NCBI GenBank assembly: GCA_011032825.1
Contig: JAADJZ010000002.1
Span: forward strand, 744,001 to 808,000
DNA from: Massariosphaeria phaeospora
Lineage: Eukaryota > Ascomycota > Dothideomycetes > Pleosporales
DNA: 64,000 nucleotides
Direction: 5' to 3'
The notes under the pieces were generated by a model, which was not told the DNA's origin, searched no databases, and was given only the letters and a program-made list of their open reading frames with translations. The position numbers were made by a program, and so were the translations under genes. Shown piece by piece: positions 31,840 to 45,994 of this stretch (position 1 is the stretch's first letter; every line of letters starts with the position of its first letter).

Positions 31840-32999
31840 CTGAAGGTGGTTGGCGTACAATTATTCACGAGTAAGACACGCAAGGCAAGTTACATATCCA
31901 TCCTTTTGGTTCGTTATAGCGTCTCGGTATGCATTCCAACAATAGCAGTGGTACTTCACCATCCGCCTCGATCTTCCCGACCTCAGGGTCTCAACAGGTG
32001 AAGATCGCTCCTAGCCAGGGTGGTCTGTAAGAAGATGTGTACTGTGCGAGGAAAGGGAGAGAGAGGGAATCATTGTATGACAATGCGTAGTTTGTAGGTT
32101 CTATAAGAGACTGATATGTCTACAGCTAATCCAAGTACTTTCCGTCTTCGTTCCATTGGAATAGCAACGATGTATGCTATCCTGATTAGGTAACGCGGCT
32201 TCACCGAACAATGATGAGAACCGCCACCCCACCCCACGTCGCCACAACACCAACGACCGCCCACCAGATCGACACCTCAGACAAAGGTCCACTGCATCGT
32301 CCAATCCTCACAATGATCCCGCGACAGTACACAATCAGCCCACTGATACCGTCGTGATTACTTGCCCTCCCGGTACAGCTGCAGGTATGGGAGTCGGAAT
32401 TAGAGGATTCCCCGGACCGGGCAAGATGCAGCCTGAGCCCATGTAATAACAGTCTGTTTCTTTACCCTTCTCTCTATGGTCATGCTTCGCAGTCATCATC
32501 TCTCTCAGGCAGTACGGAGTATATGTCATCAATCTTCTGGAAAATGCTCCAAGGCGGCAAACACCGTCCCAATGACAGCGTGTCCAGCGCACGTCACAGC
32601 GTACTGGCACCCGCGGAAAAACCTTGGAAGTGATGGTCAGGTACGGTGCATCGTCTCCGATCTCTGCTGCCGCCATCTGATTGGAAAGCGATGGCGTCTT
32701 CTTGCGCAAAAGATGCTTCGGGCCTAGCGCCGATTTAGCGCAAATGGCGTGCTCGATGTCACCTTTTGAGGATGATTTCAAAGACGAGCTCAGTCGGAGC
32801 CAGATATATCCTCTCCGCGTGGGCTACCGTTGGCTTCTCCTCGATCACCTTTCTCCGTCACCATTGACTGCAAATCTACGTTTCGGTTCTCAAAGAAGCT
32901 ACAAAACTTCCCGAAGCAACCAATTTCCTCTACTATACCACTGCTCACGTGTCCCGTACAACTCTCACATTCGAGGTCATAATTCCTTTTCTTCATAGA
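31840..32999. promoter_or_regulatory. 1.16 kb upstream of MET16
   Basis: No gene supported; a 148-codon minus-strand frame (32335-32781) has no family marks. The last 60 bases hold the TCACGTG box described separately, and a CT-rich leader precedes ATG 33000. Confidence 0.45.
32945..32951. promoter_or_regulatory. TCACGTG box upstream of MET16
   Basis: TCACGTG lies 49 bp before the MET16 start codon. In yeast this word is bound by Cbf1 with Met4 to drive sulfur-assimilation genes. Its place before a sulfur gene makes a role likely; filamentous fungi use a different main regulator (CYS3/MetR), so this is inference. Confidence 0.5.
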
Positions 33000-33969
33000 A
33001 TGTCGTCACTCGGGTACGAAGAGGCGTTCGTGAAGTCCCCGTTGATCGAAGGCACCGAGTCTGGATATGCCTCGGGCGCCTCAAACGCCTCCAGCCACGA
33101 CAGCCTCCCTGAAGTTTACTTCAGCAGGCCTCACCTCAAGTTCTTGAATTCACAGTTGCAGCTGCTTGAGCCTCAAGGTATGGCGTAGTCACCCGGCTCC
33201 GTTATCCTGACTCGACTAACGTTCCTTAGATATTCTCCGATGGTGCCTTACATCCCTGCCCGGTCTTTACCAAACCACAGCCTTTGGCTTGACTGGTCTG
33301 GTCACCTTGGATATGCTCTCGAAGCTGGATGGTCCGCTCAAACGTAGCGTTGACTTGATCTTCCTGGACACTCTTCACCATTTCGACGAGACACTTGCTC
33401 TGGTTGACCTCCTCAAACGACGATACGGCAACCCTATCCACATCTACAAGCCCGCTGGTGTCGAGACCACCGAAGAATTCTCTGCAAAGCACGGCGCAAA
33501 ACTCTGGGAGACGAACGACGAGCTATACGACTATGTCGCCAAAGTCGAGCCAGCACAGCGAGCCTACTCGGAGCTTCAAGTCAAAGCAGTGCTCACTGGC
33601 CGGCGGAAGAGTCAAGGAGGCAAGCGTGGAGACCTCGACATAATCGAGATTGACGACGCCGGGCTCATCAAGGTCAATCCCCTTGCCAACTGGTCGTTTG
33701 CTCAGGTGAAGGAATACGTGGACGCGAACAACGTCCCGTACAATGAGCTACTAAACAAGGGCTACAAGAGCGTTGGCGATTGGCACTCGACTCAGCCTGT
33801 TGCTCAGGGAGAGGACGAGCGGTCTGGACGTTGGAAAGGACGAAACAAAACCGAGTGCGGCATCCATAACCCTCGGTCCAAGTACGCTCAGTTTCTTCGG
33901 CAGCAAGAAGCAAAACGACAAGAGGAAGAGTTAAGCCAAGCGCTGCAACAGGTTACTATGGAGGCGTGA
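33000..33969 (+). CDS. MET16: phosphoadenosine phosphosulfate (PAPS) reductase
   Basis: Exons 33000-33177 and 33230-33969 encode 305 residues. The enzyme reduces PAPS to sulfite with thioredoxin in the cytosol, the third step of sulfate assimilation. Visible blocks: QTTAFGLTGLVTLDML near the PAPS pocket, IFLDTLHHFDETLALVDLLK (adenine-side loop), IYKPAGVETTEEF, an NPLANWSFAQVKEYVDANN block, the WHSTQPV motif, and the catalytic TECGIH near the C-terminus, with the single Cys that attacks the sulfonate. The first 45 residues are Ser-rich and variable, as in other ascomycetes. It lies in tandem with MET3, 664 bp upstream of it. A TCACGTG box precedes the start. Confidence 0.95.
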
Positions 33970-36797
<2,828 letters not shown>

Positions 36798-37836
36798 AGG
36801 GAGGGCGCTGTGAAGGTATTGGATAGGTTTTCTGAGGAGGACATCATACCAAGGCGATATGGGTTAGTTCTACGAGCGAATTGGATAGATATGCATGCAC
36901 ATGCTTCGGCATATGAACGAACGGGGCTCGCCCACCATGACGAGAATATTCACATTCACACTGTTCCTCTTCTTCTTCCTCTATGTATCACAGTACTTAC
37001 TATAGACGTATAGACGTTGCTGTATCCTGCAACAGGCTTTGTTTCTATAATGACGTGACTGGATAGTTGCGCAAAGTCAAGCCAACCCCTTTTGCTCAGT
37101 GAGTGACACTTGTGCAGTGACACTTATGCAGTGCAGTGAATTGCAGTGTAATTGCGGGTACGAACAAACACCAGCGTCATGCATGTATATACCCTCTCAA
37201 ATACTGCGCGAAGATATGACCTTGATAGTTGAGATGCGCTTGGACGTCGCCCGCCGCGTGCGGTTTTTGCGAGTCGGGCATGCGGTCGTAGAGGAGAGGG
37301 AGGCCCTGGGAGGGTGCGTTGAAAAAGTGAGTGAAGTGTGCAAAATAAGATGGGAAGATGGGTTACGGGTTACGGGCCGGGATTGCGTGGAATCAAGTGG
37401 AGTGGAGTGGAGTGGAGTGGAGGTGATTTGAGGCGGAGTGGAGTGAAAGGAGAGTTTCTCGGGTGTAGAGTACGGGGGTGCTTGTTGCGGGTTATGGATG
37501 TGCATATGGATATGGATATGGATATGGATATGGATATGGGCACCGGTACAGGTACTACTACGTATGTGGTTCCACGGCTTCGTTGATAGACGTACGTACC
37601 TGAGATCACCGTGAGGGTTTTCGTTAACGACATCGCGCTCGTGGGTGGGTTGTGGCTAGCTAACTGCTTGCCCTTTGGTAAGTAACTGAACCGCACTGAA
37701 CTGAACTGAACTGAACTGACTGTATTGGGCAGACGTAGTAAGCGGACTCTACGTCTCCTAGCCGGCGCATCTATCTATGATCCGCATATTTTGACTTGTG
37801 TATTGCATCCAAGGAAGGCCAGACCCGTCTGTCATA
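36798..37836. other. 1 kb intergenic with three microsatellites
   Basis: Between convergent MET3 and the SET gene. It has a (GGAGT)n run at about 37396-37422, a (ATGGAT)n run at about 37504-37539 and a (CTGAA)n run at about 37695-37718. The short frames across them are repeat artefacts. Confidence 0.7.
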
Positions 37837-39305
37837 TTAGCCACCCAGAGCCTCTACACCCCGATTCACAATGCCGCGGATCTGTTTCCAGCGCTTGAGC
37901 AGCACGTCCTTGTGTTGCGCCTTCACGCCCGCCTCTCCGTCTTCCCCCGACTGTGCCAATGACAGAGACAGAGACCGCCTTGCCTTCTTACTCCGCGTCT
38001 GCACGCCCGCTTCCTCATCACCCTCACCCTCGACCTTCAGGCCCTCGACCTCCTCCAGTATGTCGCCAATCTGCCGCGCGTACTTCACCAGCAGCTCAAC
38101 GAGATACGCATTCACGCGCGCCTGGTCCGTAGCGCCTTCGTCGCTGCCAGACACGAATGCGGCGTAGCGGCGCGACGGCAGCGTCACGAGGCGCAGCGCG
38201 GCCTGCGTGCGGTGGCAAATCGGCAAGGTGGAAGCTGTCGTCGTCGTTGAAGCGGAGAGCGTGTACGACCCGTAGAAGCCGTCTTCCTTCAGCACCGCCG
38301 TCTGCTCCTTCGACAGCACCGGCACGATCAAATGGTCCAGCAACACCGCATCGCTCGCATTCTCCTGCAGCACAAACCCGTACTCCACAAGCAAGAAGTC
38401 GTTCGTGTGCGCGCCATACGACACAAACACCTCTTCGCCGGCCTTGTAGGCGCGGTCCGCCGTGACCGAGTAGCCCGTCGCGTCGGCCTGCGGGTCGCAG
38501 CCCACGTCCGAGTGGTTGAAGTAGTCCATGAAGGGGCACATGGCGTAGCAGTCGTCGCTGGTGAGTTGGCCGCGCTTCTTGGGGAGCCGGGGGTGCGAGG
38601 CGGGGAGGTCGGGGTAGGCCCAGTAGAAGGTGCGTGTGTTAACGATGAGCCAGGTGTAGGTGAAGAGGGGTTTGGGGATGGAGGGGAGGGAGGGGTGAAG
38701 GTCGTGCCAGTCTCGGGTGAGGTTGGATTGTTGGTTGGTCAGGGTTGCTGGGGGGGTTAGTGGGGGGTTTTGTGTGTTTAGTATGGCCGTTGTGGGTTTG
38801 GATCTGGAGATGTTTGAATGTGGTTGACATACTGGTTGCGGCATTTGGTAGCAGTTCTTGCAGCTTCTTCGGCCAGTGGATAGGCAGGATATCACGGAAA
38901 TCTTGCTCCGTCGGCCACACATCTTGCCACAGCTTATACTCCGAGTCCTTCGCCTGAAGCTTCAAAGCGAGAAACGCAGCAAGCTTCCCGTGCACTGTTG
39001 CGTTGTCGGGGAACTTGAGCACTCTCACGGCTGGCAGCGCGACGGTTATCAGTGAAGTGTTGCGGACGTGCACCAAGCGCTCTCCTTTCTTGTTGATTTA
39101 GTAACGGTTCAGAGTCAAACAGCGACTCCAAGATGGCCGTAAATGGGGATGGTCATGGACTGACCTTCAAGTCTTTCGCTGCCACAATGCCCATGCCTCG
39201 GTCGAGGAACTTCGCTGGGGCGATGCCATTGATGTCTACTCCGTTGCTCTCGGCCCAATCAACGAACTGGGTGTGTGCCTCTCCTGGATCCAGAGCTAGA
39301 GCCAT
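37837..39305 (-). CDS. SET-domain lysine methyltransferase (Rubisco LSMT/SETD3-type)
   Basis: Exons 39305-39165, 39088-38833 and 38747-37837 encode 435 residues. N-terminal SET start: [20 protein letters not shown], rebuilt across intron 1. The split SET core contains the insertion helix region ([20 protein letters not shown]), then [10 protein letters not shown] with the NHS cofactor motif, and [20 protein letters not shown] with the catalytic-site Tyr and YGF. The remaining C-terminal part is helical with an acidic and a basic patch ([15 protein letters not shown]), like the substrate-binding domain of this class. Members methylate Lys (or His) of ribosomal proteins, actin or elongation factors in cytosol or nucleus; the substrate here is unknown. 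It is divergent from COQ4 with 197 bp between starts. Confidence 0.88.
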
Positions 39306-39502
39306 GTTGAAGACGTAGCTGTTAAGGTGCTCACACGAAGGTAGTGTTATGAGTCAGGAATGGAGGGACGGTTGAGGTGGTGTGTGGCGGTGCGCGTGGC
39401 GTCATCTGTGGCGCAAATACTGAACACCAACGATGATGCCATTCATACTTCGACACACCGCAGACATCCTCAATTCCCCCTTCCCACAGCCTCTCCGCAA
39501 CA

Positions 39503-40442
39503 ATGGCTACACCACTGAAACGACCTGCTGCGGCTGCCATCTGCGCATTCAGCACCCGTCTCGCAAAGCCGCTCTCCGTCCCCTTCAGCTCCAGAAGCTT
39601 CTCCGTCCTCAACCGCCCTCCGCCCAACTACGAAGGCCACGTCCCATTGACACGGACCGAGAGGCTAGGCCTAGCCCTTGGATCCGGCCTACTAAGTTTC
39701 CTCGACCCCAGAAGAGCAGGTACGCAATGCTTCCTACCATCTCCTCGTTCCCAAGCCCCGTAGCTCACCACATCCCCGCACCCCCACAGACCTCATCGCC
39801 GCCTTCGGCGAAGCCACCGCACAACCCTACTTCATCTACAACCTGCGCAACCGCATGCTGCTCGACCCCATCGGCCGGCGCATCCTGCGCGACCGCCCGC
39901 GCCTAACATCGACCTCGCTCGACATCCCGCGCCTGCGCGCGCTCCCCTCCAACACCCTCGGCTTCGCCTACGCCGCATGGCTCGACGCCGAAGGCGTATC
40001 CCCCGACACGCGCTCCGACGTCAAATACATCGACGACGCCGAATGCGCCTACGTAATGCAGCGGTACCGCGAGTGCCACGACTTCTACCACGCGCTAGTC
40101 GGGCTGCCCGTGTTCCGCGAGGGCGAGGTCGCGCTCAAGGCGTTTGAGTTTGCGAATACGGGGTTGCCGATGACGGGGCTGGCGGTGTTCAGCGCGCTGA
40201 CGCTGAAGAGCGCGGAGGGGCGCCGGTTTTGGGATATTTATGGGCCGTGGGCGGCGAGGAATGGCGCGCTGAGTGGGGATGTGATTAATGTGTATTGGGA
40301 GGAGGAGCTGGAGACGGATGTCGAGGGGTTGAGGTCGAGGCTGGGGATTGAGAAACCGCCGGACTTGAGGGCCATTCGGAAGGCGGCAAGGGAGGCGAGG
40401 AAGAGGGAGAAGGAGGCGGCTGCCATGGGGGGCGCGCAGTGA
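39503..40442 (+). CDS. COQ4: ubiquinone biosynthesis protein COQ4
   Basis: Exons 39503-39719 and 39790-40442 (70 bp intron) encode 289 residues. The first 40 residues are rich in Ala, Arg and Ser and lack acids, a mitochondrial presequence ([19 protein letters not shown]). The Coq4 domain follows: [20 protein letters not shown], then [20 protein letters not shown], a [20 protein letters not shown] block, and the metal-binding HDxxH in [12 protein letters not shown]. It is a matrix-side inner-membrane protein that holds the coenzyme Q synthesis complex together and takes part in C1 decarboxylation/hydroxylation of the ring. The tail is charged, with an Arg/Lys/Glu-rich helix. It shares a short promoter with the SET gene. 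Confidence 0.95.
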
Positions 40443-41340
40443 TAAGTGAAACTATGCCGTGTGGCAATTTGCCCCTTGGACTACTCGAGCACCGTCACGT
40501 TCGAGCACCATCCCGTTCAAGCTACACATCGCCGGAGTGTACAAGTCGCAAGTCTAGTACACGAGATATCCACTGGATGCCAATGAGGTTGTATTTTGCC
40601 GGACAGCAAGGCCAGCTCTGTCGTCTAGTATGAAAGACCTTCAGGAACAGCTACAGGTAAGCCAAAAACATTCTGCACTATTCCGACATGTCGACTAACA
40701 GCAATACAAGGCGCGCGCAACGCAATGTACCCCTATACAGAGTGATATCACAAGTCCCACCCTCGTCCTTGCACCCTCTACCATCTTCGAATAGAGAGGG
40801 GTGGAAACGGACGGGCGGGCCCACTATGTCACATCGGTACTGTGACGAGAATGAACGAACGTGATTCTCGGTATCAGTAGCATTGGCGTTGGCATTAACA
40901 GCGTTATACCTAGAGCGAAGTCATGCAGGCAACAACAACAATGAATGTGTTTACTTGTCACGGCGGACACACAAATAAATCAGCAACAAAAACAACAAGC
41001 AAAGGGCGTTGCATTCGTAGATGGTAGATATTGAGACATGCCGCAGCTGCTGCGGAAGCAGAAGCGAACCTGGAGGACCTGGAGCGCAAACACCTTTGTA
41101 GCGTACGTACGTAGCGTAGAATAGTGTACAACGAAAAGCGCGGAATGAATCGTACGTAGATAGCTTTAATGGCGGGTTTGGATCCACTGATATGCTGGCG
41201 CCAAGTAGACAATGCTGATGTGTGTTGGTTAGAAAGTCGTCATGCTGCCTGACCTCCTAGCTGGCGATTCGATTCGGCGCGTCAAAAAGGCAATCCAAGT
41301 GATAAGCATGGTACTGCTCCCTCTAGCTGTGTTTATAATC
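40443..41340. other. 0.9 kb intergenic between convergent genes
   Basis: Nothing recognised: no RNA gene, repeat array or supported frame. Contains GTACGTACGTAG words near 41100-41115. Confidence 0.5.
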
Positions 41341-42957
41341 TCACCGGCGGTTAGCATCCTCGTCTCGCGGCTCGAAGTTCAACTACAAATGCCCCTATTA
41401 GCCACTCCCCCAGATTAGATTTCAAACCCAGAAAACGACTCACCTGATTCCCATTATACAGCTGCTGGCTTCTCGGCTCTCTAGCCCTCTGGTCTGCAAT
41501 GGTCCGCACGCGGATGCCTGCACCAGAGTCGTCCGGCCCGGGTTGCTGCGCCTCGCTAAGGGTCCTGCCTGCAGGTGGTCGCTGCTCGGGCTGCTGCTCG
41601 TTTGCTGCCCCCGCTGCTGCTCTTCCGTAGCCGACGACTGAGCCGAGCGCATTGCCCACGAGACCGACAGCGGAGGATGCGAGGCCGAATGCGCCGCCGA
41701 CGAGACCCGTTACGCCGCCTACGACGCCACCTACAACGCCGCTGCTACCACCGGCATATGCTTCCGTGTAGCCCTTCACGGGTACTAGAACTAGTGTTGC
41801 TGAGGGCGCTAGGTCGATGTCTCCGAGCGTCTCGCTCTCCTCGCCCGCCGACAGTTCGCGACTCGGCAGCGGCGCGAGGATCTGCCGGAAGAAGTACGGC
41901 GGGTGCGTCTCGTTCGGCGACTCGGCCTTCGCTGTGAACTCCTGGTCTACCCACGAGCGCACCTCCTCTTGTAGTTTTGCAGTGCGCTTGAACGTCGATT
42001 GTATGCGCCGGCCATCGAAGAGTCGAACGTTCAGATGCACCTCTTTAGCTTGCCATCTGCTGTTGCTGGTAGATGTGAAGGACTGGGTTTGCGGTATTGG
42101 CGATGACTGGGCGGCCTGCTCTCGTTCGGCTTTGCGCGCTTCGGCTTGGGCTTTGCGTTCGGCCTTGTCGGCTTGGATGCGCGCTTGGATGCGCGCGAGC
42201 TCGTCTTTGTCTTCCTGCTTCTTCTTGCGGAGCGCATCCTGCGCGGACTGCTTTGCGTTTGTGAGGGTTGATGCGGCGGGTTTGGGTTCGGGGGGCGTGG
42301 CTTTTTGCTTGCCTTTTGCTTTCGCCGAGGGAGCGGTTGCGGGGGCTTCGCGCCGTGACTGTTCTACTGCCGGCGGGGCGGTCGCTTGCCGGGAGGGAGT
42401 CGAGGCTTGTGCGGGTTCTGTTGGGGGTGTTCGCTGGCTTGCGCCCGCTGACTGAGTGGTGGGGATGGCGCTTGCTCCGAGGACTACTCGCACCCTATTA
42501 ATGAACTCGTCTTGGCCGATGCCACTGACAAGCTGTTCGCGCAACTGCCCGTTTCTACGGCGATGTCAGTTTGAGGTAGAAGATGCTGGGAGCGGTAGAA
42601 CTACTCGATGACAACGAAGGCGGGCGGAGTCGATATCGGGCAGAACGCGGAGAGGAACCCGGCCTCTGTTGAGCCAGCCTCGATGCGAAGTAATACCGCT
42701 TTCTGGGCGAGCAGACTGGATACCTGTTGGCGGCGTGAGACTAGTCACTGTGATATGGATTTGTGCATACCCAGCCACTTTGAAGCCACTCACTCTCCCA
42801 TGCTGTGCTCTCTTCTCCGTCGTCTGTCAGAACGTAGTCAGTATCTGCCTTGCTGCAACGCGCCTGGTGGATGTCTACCTCTCACGAAGCATGCTACAAG
42901 CTTCTTCTCTTGAATAGCAAGAGCGATGCCACTCTGCAGGCTTCCTTCATGGAACAT
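41341..42957 (-). CDS. UBX-domain protein (UBXD2/UBXN4 type), p97/Cdc48 cofactor
   Basis: Five exons, 42957-42879, 42823-42771, 42723-42605, 42554-41444 and 41382-41341, encode 467 residues. The N-terminus is a thioredoxin-like UAS domain: MFHEGSLQSGIALAIQEKKL, then VACFVRDDGEES, AVLLRIEAGSTEAGF and VVIENGQLREQLVSGIG. A charged coiled coil follows (ALRKKKQEDKDELARIQARI). The UBX domain starts VHLNVRLFDGRRIQSTFKRT and ends ATLVLVPVK. After it lies a glycine-rich hydrophobic hairpin (GGVVGGVTGLVGGAFGLASS), which in this family inserts into the ER membrane. Such proteins recruit Cdc48 to ERAD sites. The short last exon gives LNFEPRDEDANRR, a conserved end. Without splicing, the first 83 residues would be missed. 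Confidence 0.9.
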
Positions 42958-43761
42958 GGTGGTTGGTTGAAATTGTGAATTATGAACTGTGAACAGATGT
43001 CGCGGGGAAGCTGGAGCTGGAGCTTGGGCGATCACGGTTCACGACAGGGGTGCCCACCTGGGCAAGCTCCGAGGCGTTCGCGGGGAACGAGGCCAAGAGA
43101 CCAACCACCTCCCTTTGGCTTGTCTACCTTTTAGAGCTGCATACCGGCAACATGTGGCCATGAGCCGGGTTATACTGCCGATGCACAATAGTCCTACCTA
43201 TATTCTTACCTAGGGGTAGCTTGAACAAACTCCTGTTGGCATAGCATCGCCAACGCACTGCTCTCCGCTATCCTTCTCCTGTGAAGTGTGCTGGGCTCCA
43301 GCTCGTGCAGCTTCACGTGAATACATGCACGCCATTGCATGAGAGGCCTATCGCGTAGGAAAGGGGCAAATGCAATCGTTGGCGGTATCAGAAATGCAAA
43401 CATCTATCGGAAACACCCCCGAGCCAGAGCAAAGCACCCCACCGCCATAGCTGCTCCGTTATCTACACGCAGACGCTCATAACATGCTTCACGTTCGGTG
43501 CTGGTCTGTAGTAAATGGAACAAGAAGTGTAAAACACAAGGGACCTACTCCCCGCCATTCCTAAGCCACGTGTTGCTGCGCCCAGCCTTTGCGGCGCAGT
43601 CTGGTTTTGCGTCTGCAATGCTGTGCAGCCCTACAGCGTCCTCGTCCGCCTCCAATATGGCTAGCAGCCATTGACATGATCGTCGAGTGTTATTCAAGCC
43701 CCGATGCTTTCCCTACGTCAGACTACTACCCCCCCACACCCCACTCATTACGACTTGTTGT
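42958..43761. other. intergenic: UBX gene promoter and RAC1 3' region
   Basis: 804 bp between two minus-strand genes. A CACGTG word lies near 43567. No gene-like frame supported. Confidence 0.45.
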
Positions 43762-44629
43762 TTATAGGATTTGGCACTTGCGGGGCGGCTTCTTTCCACC
43801 GTCTCGGGGACGTGGGCTAAGCACAGCGCTGCAATAGTGTCAGCATAATGCTCCACTCGAGTGGGTTCGAGACTTACCGAATCGCCTCGTCGAAGACACT
43901 CTTCAGGTTGCGCTGTGTGAGCGCCGAGCATTCTAGGTACTTTTGTGCCTTGATCTCCTTCGCCACCATCACCGCCTGCTCATACGTGATGGGCGTCATC
44001 TTCTTCTGTCGGAGGCTCTCCTTGGTTCCTTCGTCGTCCCGCAAGTCCAGCTTGGTACCGACAAGAACGATAGGGACGTTCGGGGCGTGGTGATCGATCT
44101 CGGGAAACCACTAGAGTTTGACTCAGTACTGTGTCACCGTGCAGGGCTTCGACGGCGCCTTACCTTGGCTTTGACGTTGTCAAACGATGGAGGGCTGACG
44201 ATGGAGAAACAAATCAGAAACACGTCTGTTTGGGGATATGAAAGCGGCCGTAGTCGGTCGTAATCTTCCTGACCAGCAGTATCCCACAGACCGAGACTTA
44301 TCGGCTTCCCATCGACCATTACATTAGCGGAGTAGTTGTCGAAGCTTTGCCCGAGTTAGCACTTGTTCCACCGCCTGTGCGCCGCGGGACCAACTCACAC
44401 GGTGGGAATGTATTCGCCCGGGAAGGCGTTTGTCGTGTACGAGATAAGGAGACATGTCTGGGCGGTATTTAGCAATCGAAAGCGCAGGCGGGGCGGGCTT
44501 CTTACCTTGCCTACGGCACCGTCACCGGTCACGACACACTGCAGGTTGTTAGCAGGAAAGCCCTCCTGGGAGAGCGACGCGGGGGCACGGGAATCGCACC
44601 TTCAACGACTGGGTAGTGGGTTGAGCCAT
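43762..44629 (-). CDS. RAC1: Rho-family small GTPase Rac
   Basis: Six exons, 44629-44600, 44538-44506, 44457-44399, 44344-44164, 44110-43878 and 43828-43762, join in frame to 200 residues. All nucleotide motifs are present: P-loop GDGAVGKT, switch I YIPTVFDNYSAN, switch [22 protein letters not shown], the TKLD base motif and the CSALTQ motif with the Rho insert between. The C-terminus has a polybasic stretch (KKPPRK) and a CQIL CAAX box ending in Leu, so geranylgeranylation and plasma-membrane attachment are expected. [15 protein letters not shown] and the Rac-type [12 protein letters not shown] favour Rac over Cdc42. It controls actin, polarity and NADPH-oxidase signalling in filamentous fungi. 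An exon of only 33 nt is among the six. The pogo transposon starts about 0.9 kb upstream. Confidence 0.95.
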
Positions 44630-45515
44630 GGCGAGGGTGGCTCGTTCGGGAATCTGGGGAAAGCTGGGTGAGCGAGGGAGGAGATGCGGCGCCGGAGAGT
44701 ATAGCAGGACAGCGCTCTATAGCGGAGACAGGGCGCCGGGTTGAGTGAGTGAAGACTGGGAGGGTATCTGGAGCAGGTGAAGCGCGCCGATGGAATTCTG
44801 GCAGAGGCAGCAGTGGACGGACGTGGGAAAAGCTCTTTGCAGCGGAGAAGGGGCGTTTTATCGCTTGGCTGCGAGGAGGTGAGGCGCGAGTACCGAAGCT
44901 TGGACAGCAAGGCGGGGGTGTAGTGGCGGCGGGCAGTGGGCGCACGGCGAACCGGTGCGTGGACGGGCTGTTCGGCGAGCTGAGCGTACGGGTCTGGTGG
45001 ATATCTACGGTGAGAGGCAGCGTCGAGCAGCAGGAGGACGAGGCAGCTGTGATGGCCCGTCGACTGGCTTTTGGAGCGGCCGAAACTCTCCTGCGACACA
45101 TGGCCCGCCAAGCATCTGCGAGGCCACTCACCGCGCGCGTCACCTCTGCGAGCACCTCCTCCCACCAGTGACCACCTCGCGCCGGCTGCGATACCTGATA
45201 GGCAGGTCGCGTCGCCAGGCTCGTCCACGGCGGACTGGGCTGGGGCTGGTGGGAACGCTCGCCCACGCCTATAAGCCCCGAAGCCCGCTCGGAATCGCCC
45301 TGCTGCCGCCGCCTCCAACGACTGCCACCACCGCCGACCGCCCACCGCCGACAGCTTCTGCCCGTCACGGCCTGCCAGGTTGGCGCTGTGATGCGTCTGC
45401 GTCTGCGTCTGCGTCTGCTGCGCTGCTGCTCCTGCATGCTACTTGCCATGTGGCACAGGATCCACTCCGGTTGGCCTCCCGCTAGATTTGGGACGTGTTG
45501 CATCAACACTAAATA
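44630..45515. promoter_or_regulatory. RAC1 upstream region
   Basis: 886 bp between RAC1 and the AT-rich transposon. GC-rich, with a (GCGTCT)n run at about 45391-45420. Long frames on both strands are GC artefacts. The sharp fall in GC at 45.51 kb marks the transposon border. Confidence 0.5.
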
Positions 45516-45994
45516 CCGCATAATCCGGGAAGTAAGAGTATAGCTAGGCCTAACTAGGCAGTTTAGTCGTATTAGTGAAAAATTTATCTGCTTATTAGAT
45601 CGCTGCGGTAGAGCTAAATAATATATCTTAGTATTAGAACTCTTTTTATCTAACCTAAAACTAACGTATTCTATTATCGAGCTAGTTACGTTATCGAGCT
45701 AGTTAGTTTCTATCAAAACTATATACTTTTTTATCAACGCAACATGCTTTAACAACAGAACGCGCTATTAACTAATAAAAAAAGCTAAAACTAGCTTGCT
45801 TTTTCTGCTTAACGTAAACGATTACCGAGTAGCTAATATTACCAAGTAGCTGGAAATCTCTCGGTACAACCAACTTATTCTAAAGAATATTAAATTAATT
45901 GTTATTAAACAAAGAACTTGCGTACGTCGTGCTAGCTCTAGATTTAAAAGCTTTTTTTGTATTTTTTTAGCAAGTTTAAGCATTGTGCTTTGTA

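Noticed and set aside
32335..32781. 148-codon minus-strand frame upstream of MET16
   Set aside because: No domain, signal or splice context; lies in the probable promoter region.
44529..45521. 330-codon minus-strand frame upstream of RAC1
   Set aside because: GC-driven open frame overlapping RAC1 exon 1 in another phase; low-complexity Arg/Ser/Pro content without domain.
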